Below, piece by piece: positions 63,101 through 64,000 of a stretch of DNA of 64,000 bases; position 1 is the stretch's first letter, and every line of letters starts with the position of its first letter. A program made the translations under genes and the position numbers. The notes below the pieces were generated by a model. That model had not been told where the DNA came from, searched no databases, and saw nothing but the letters and a program-made list of their open reading frames with translations. The stretch comes from Bacteroidales bacterium (GTDB taxonomy: Bacteria; Bacteroidota; Bacteroidia; Bacteroidales; UBA932): the NCBI GenBank assembly GCA_017471965.1, contig JAFURF010000079.1, positions 1 to 64,000 of the forward strand. Direction: 5' to 3'.

Positions 63101-64000
63101 TGGAGGCTGTACAACTGCAGAATCTGGACTATATAGCGGTCCTGATCTATATCGGCCTGATGGCCGTCATAGGCCTGTCTTTCGGGTGGTTCATCAAGGA
63201 CGTCGGTGCATATTTCAAAGGCAGCGGCACCATTCCTTGGATCATGGCCACCATCACGAACTTCATGGGCCTTTTCAGCACTTTCGTGTTTGTCGCATAT
63301 GCGGGAATTGCATATGAGTATGGAATGGTTTCGATCACGGTTTTCTGGACGACTGTGCCTGCATGCATCATTGCCGGCATCCTTTTCGGAAAACGATGGA
63401 GAAGGACAGGCCATACCACACCTATCGAGTATCTGGAGCAGCGTTACGGCTATTCTGTCCGGAAACTTGAGACTGGTCTGGGACTGGTGATGCGTTTCCT
63501 TGACAATATGGTGCGTCTGTATGCGATAGGCGTGTTCATATCTGTCGTCACTCCTCTTTCCCTGGAGTGGTCCATAGTGATATCCGGTGTCATCGTGACC
63601 GCCTTCAACATCATCGGCGGAATATGGACCGTGACCATCATGAGTACGGTGCAGATGATCATCCTCATTCTTGTGACCTTCATCCTTCTGCCTCTTTCTC
63701 TTGACGCTGTGGGAGGACTCGGAGGATTCGCTGAGAAGATGCCTGAGCATCTGAAATGGTTCAACGGTCCCAAGGGACAGCCTCTCTGGCTTATCGTCTA
63801 CGGCATCATGATCATCATCAAGTATAATGAGAACTGGACCTTCATCCAGAAGTTCTATTGCGTCAAGGACGAGAAGGCTGCTAACAAGGTGGGAATCGTG
63901 AGCGGTATCCTGTTCTTTGTCTTCACTCCCATCTTCCTGCTCCCGGCAGTCGTGTCACCGCAGATCATTCCGGATATAGCGGATCCGGAAATGTCTTATG
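63100..64000 (+). CDS. sodium:solute symporter family protein, 3' end outside window
   Basis: The first 300 residues of a polytopic membrane protein. The ATG at 63100 overlaps the preceding TAA by one base. The sequence shows the SSS pattern: an N-terminal helix, then FKGSGTIPWIMATITNFMG, TPIEYLEQRYGYSVRK, RLYAIGVFISVVTPL and GGIWTVTIMSTVQMIILILV. About seven helices are visible before the edge. SSS members take up sugars, sugar acids or sialic acid with sodium. The context suggests a released mono- or disaccharide. Confidence 0.88.
   Translation, partial: MEAVQLQNLDYIAVLIYIGLMAVIGLSFGWFIKDVGAYFKGSGTIPWIMATITNFMGLFSTFVFVAYAGIAYEYGMVSITVFWTTVPACIIAGILFGKRWRRTGHTTPIEYLEQRYGYSVRKLETGLGLVMRFLDNMVRLYAIGVFISVVTPLSLEWSIVISGVIVTAFNIIGGIWTVTIMSTVQMIILILVTFILLPLSLDAVGGLGGFAEKMPEHLKWFNGPKGQPLWLIVYGIMIIIKYNENWTFIQKFYCVKDEKAANKVGIVSGILFFVFTPIFLLPAVVSPQIIPDIADPEMSY

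Noticed and set aside
1..64000. CRISPR arrays, integrases, transposases, attachment sites
   Set aside because: No regular direct repeats with spacers and no mobile-element proteins were seen; the only tandem repeat is the 11-bp one at 38090.

Overview
The window reads as chromosomal DNA from a gut-type member of the order Bacteroidales. The evidence is two tandem SusC/SusD pairs, GH97 and GH88/GH105 enzymes, many lipoprotein signal peptides, no clear Shine-Dalgarno sites, and promoters of the Bacteroidetes form TTTG-N19-TAnnTTTG (clearest before rplS and at 12017-12047). I cannot place it below order level from sequence reading alone.

Layout. Positions 1-2600 hold housekeeping genes on the minus strand: a tRNA-Arg cut by the window edge, rplS, and grpE-dnaJ. 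The rest is one long carbohydrate-use region without any integrase or insertion sequence. (a) 2647-5169, minus: hexuronate-type MFS transporter and 2-keto-3-deoxygluconate kinase, divergent from LacI regulator 1 and a GH30 enzyme (5320-7785). (b) 7759-12004: LacI regulator 2 divergent from GH88, ribokinase and a sugar permease. (c) 12095-20979, plus: an alpha-glucuronidase-like lipoprotein, a polysaccharide-pyruvyl-transferase-fold lipoprotein, a glycyl radical enzyme (GRE) activase, a GRE with a Tat lipoprotein signal, and a GH36 enzyme. (d) 20982-23650, minus: GH31 coupled to LacI regulator 3. (e) 23838-37263, plus: a tight operon of an ADP-ribosylglycohydrolase-fold lipoprotein, GH3, GH97, a secreted RraA-fold protein, a GH105-DUF4861-propeller fusion, GH10 and a heparinase-II/III-like protein. 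(f) An IclR regulator (minus). (g) 38153-64000, plus: SusC-SusD-SusC-SusD, a DUF1735-type lipoprotein, two beta-helix proteins, four mosaic surface lipoproteins, a GH38-like and a GH-A clan enzyme, and the start of a sodium/solute symporter.

Working together (inference). SusC/D pairs and surface lipoproteins capture and import a uronic-acid-rich plant-type glycan. Lyase-like proteins (heparinase-fold, beta-helix) would leave unsaturated uronates, which GH88 and GH105 remove. GH10, GH30, GH31, GH36, GH38 and GH97 enzymes trim neutral sugars. KdgK feeds ketodeoxygluconate to the Entner-Doudoroff pathway. A palindrome GTGTACGTRCAC sits just past the -7 box of the two big plus-strand operons (c, e), with a weaker form before kdgK, so one LacI-type regulon probably joins them.

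The most unusual element is operon (c). It contains a complete GRE (active-site Cys, glycyl-radical Gly, adjacent activase) that begins with a textbook Tat signal followed by a lipobox. GREs are known as cytosolic enzymes; export would be new. Secreted pyruvyl-transferase-fold, RraA-fold and ADP-ribosylglycohydrolase-fold proteins nearby add to the impression of cytosolic folds recruited to the envelope for glycan chemistry.
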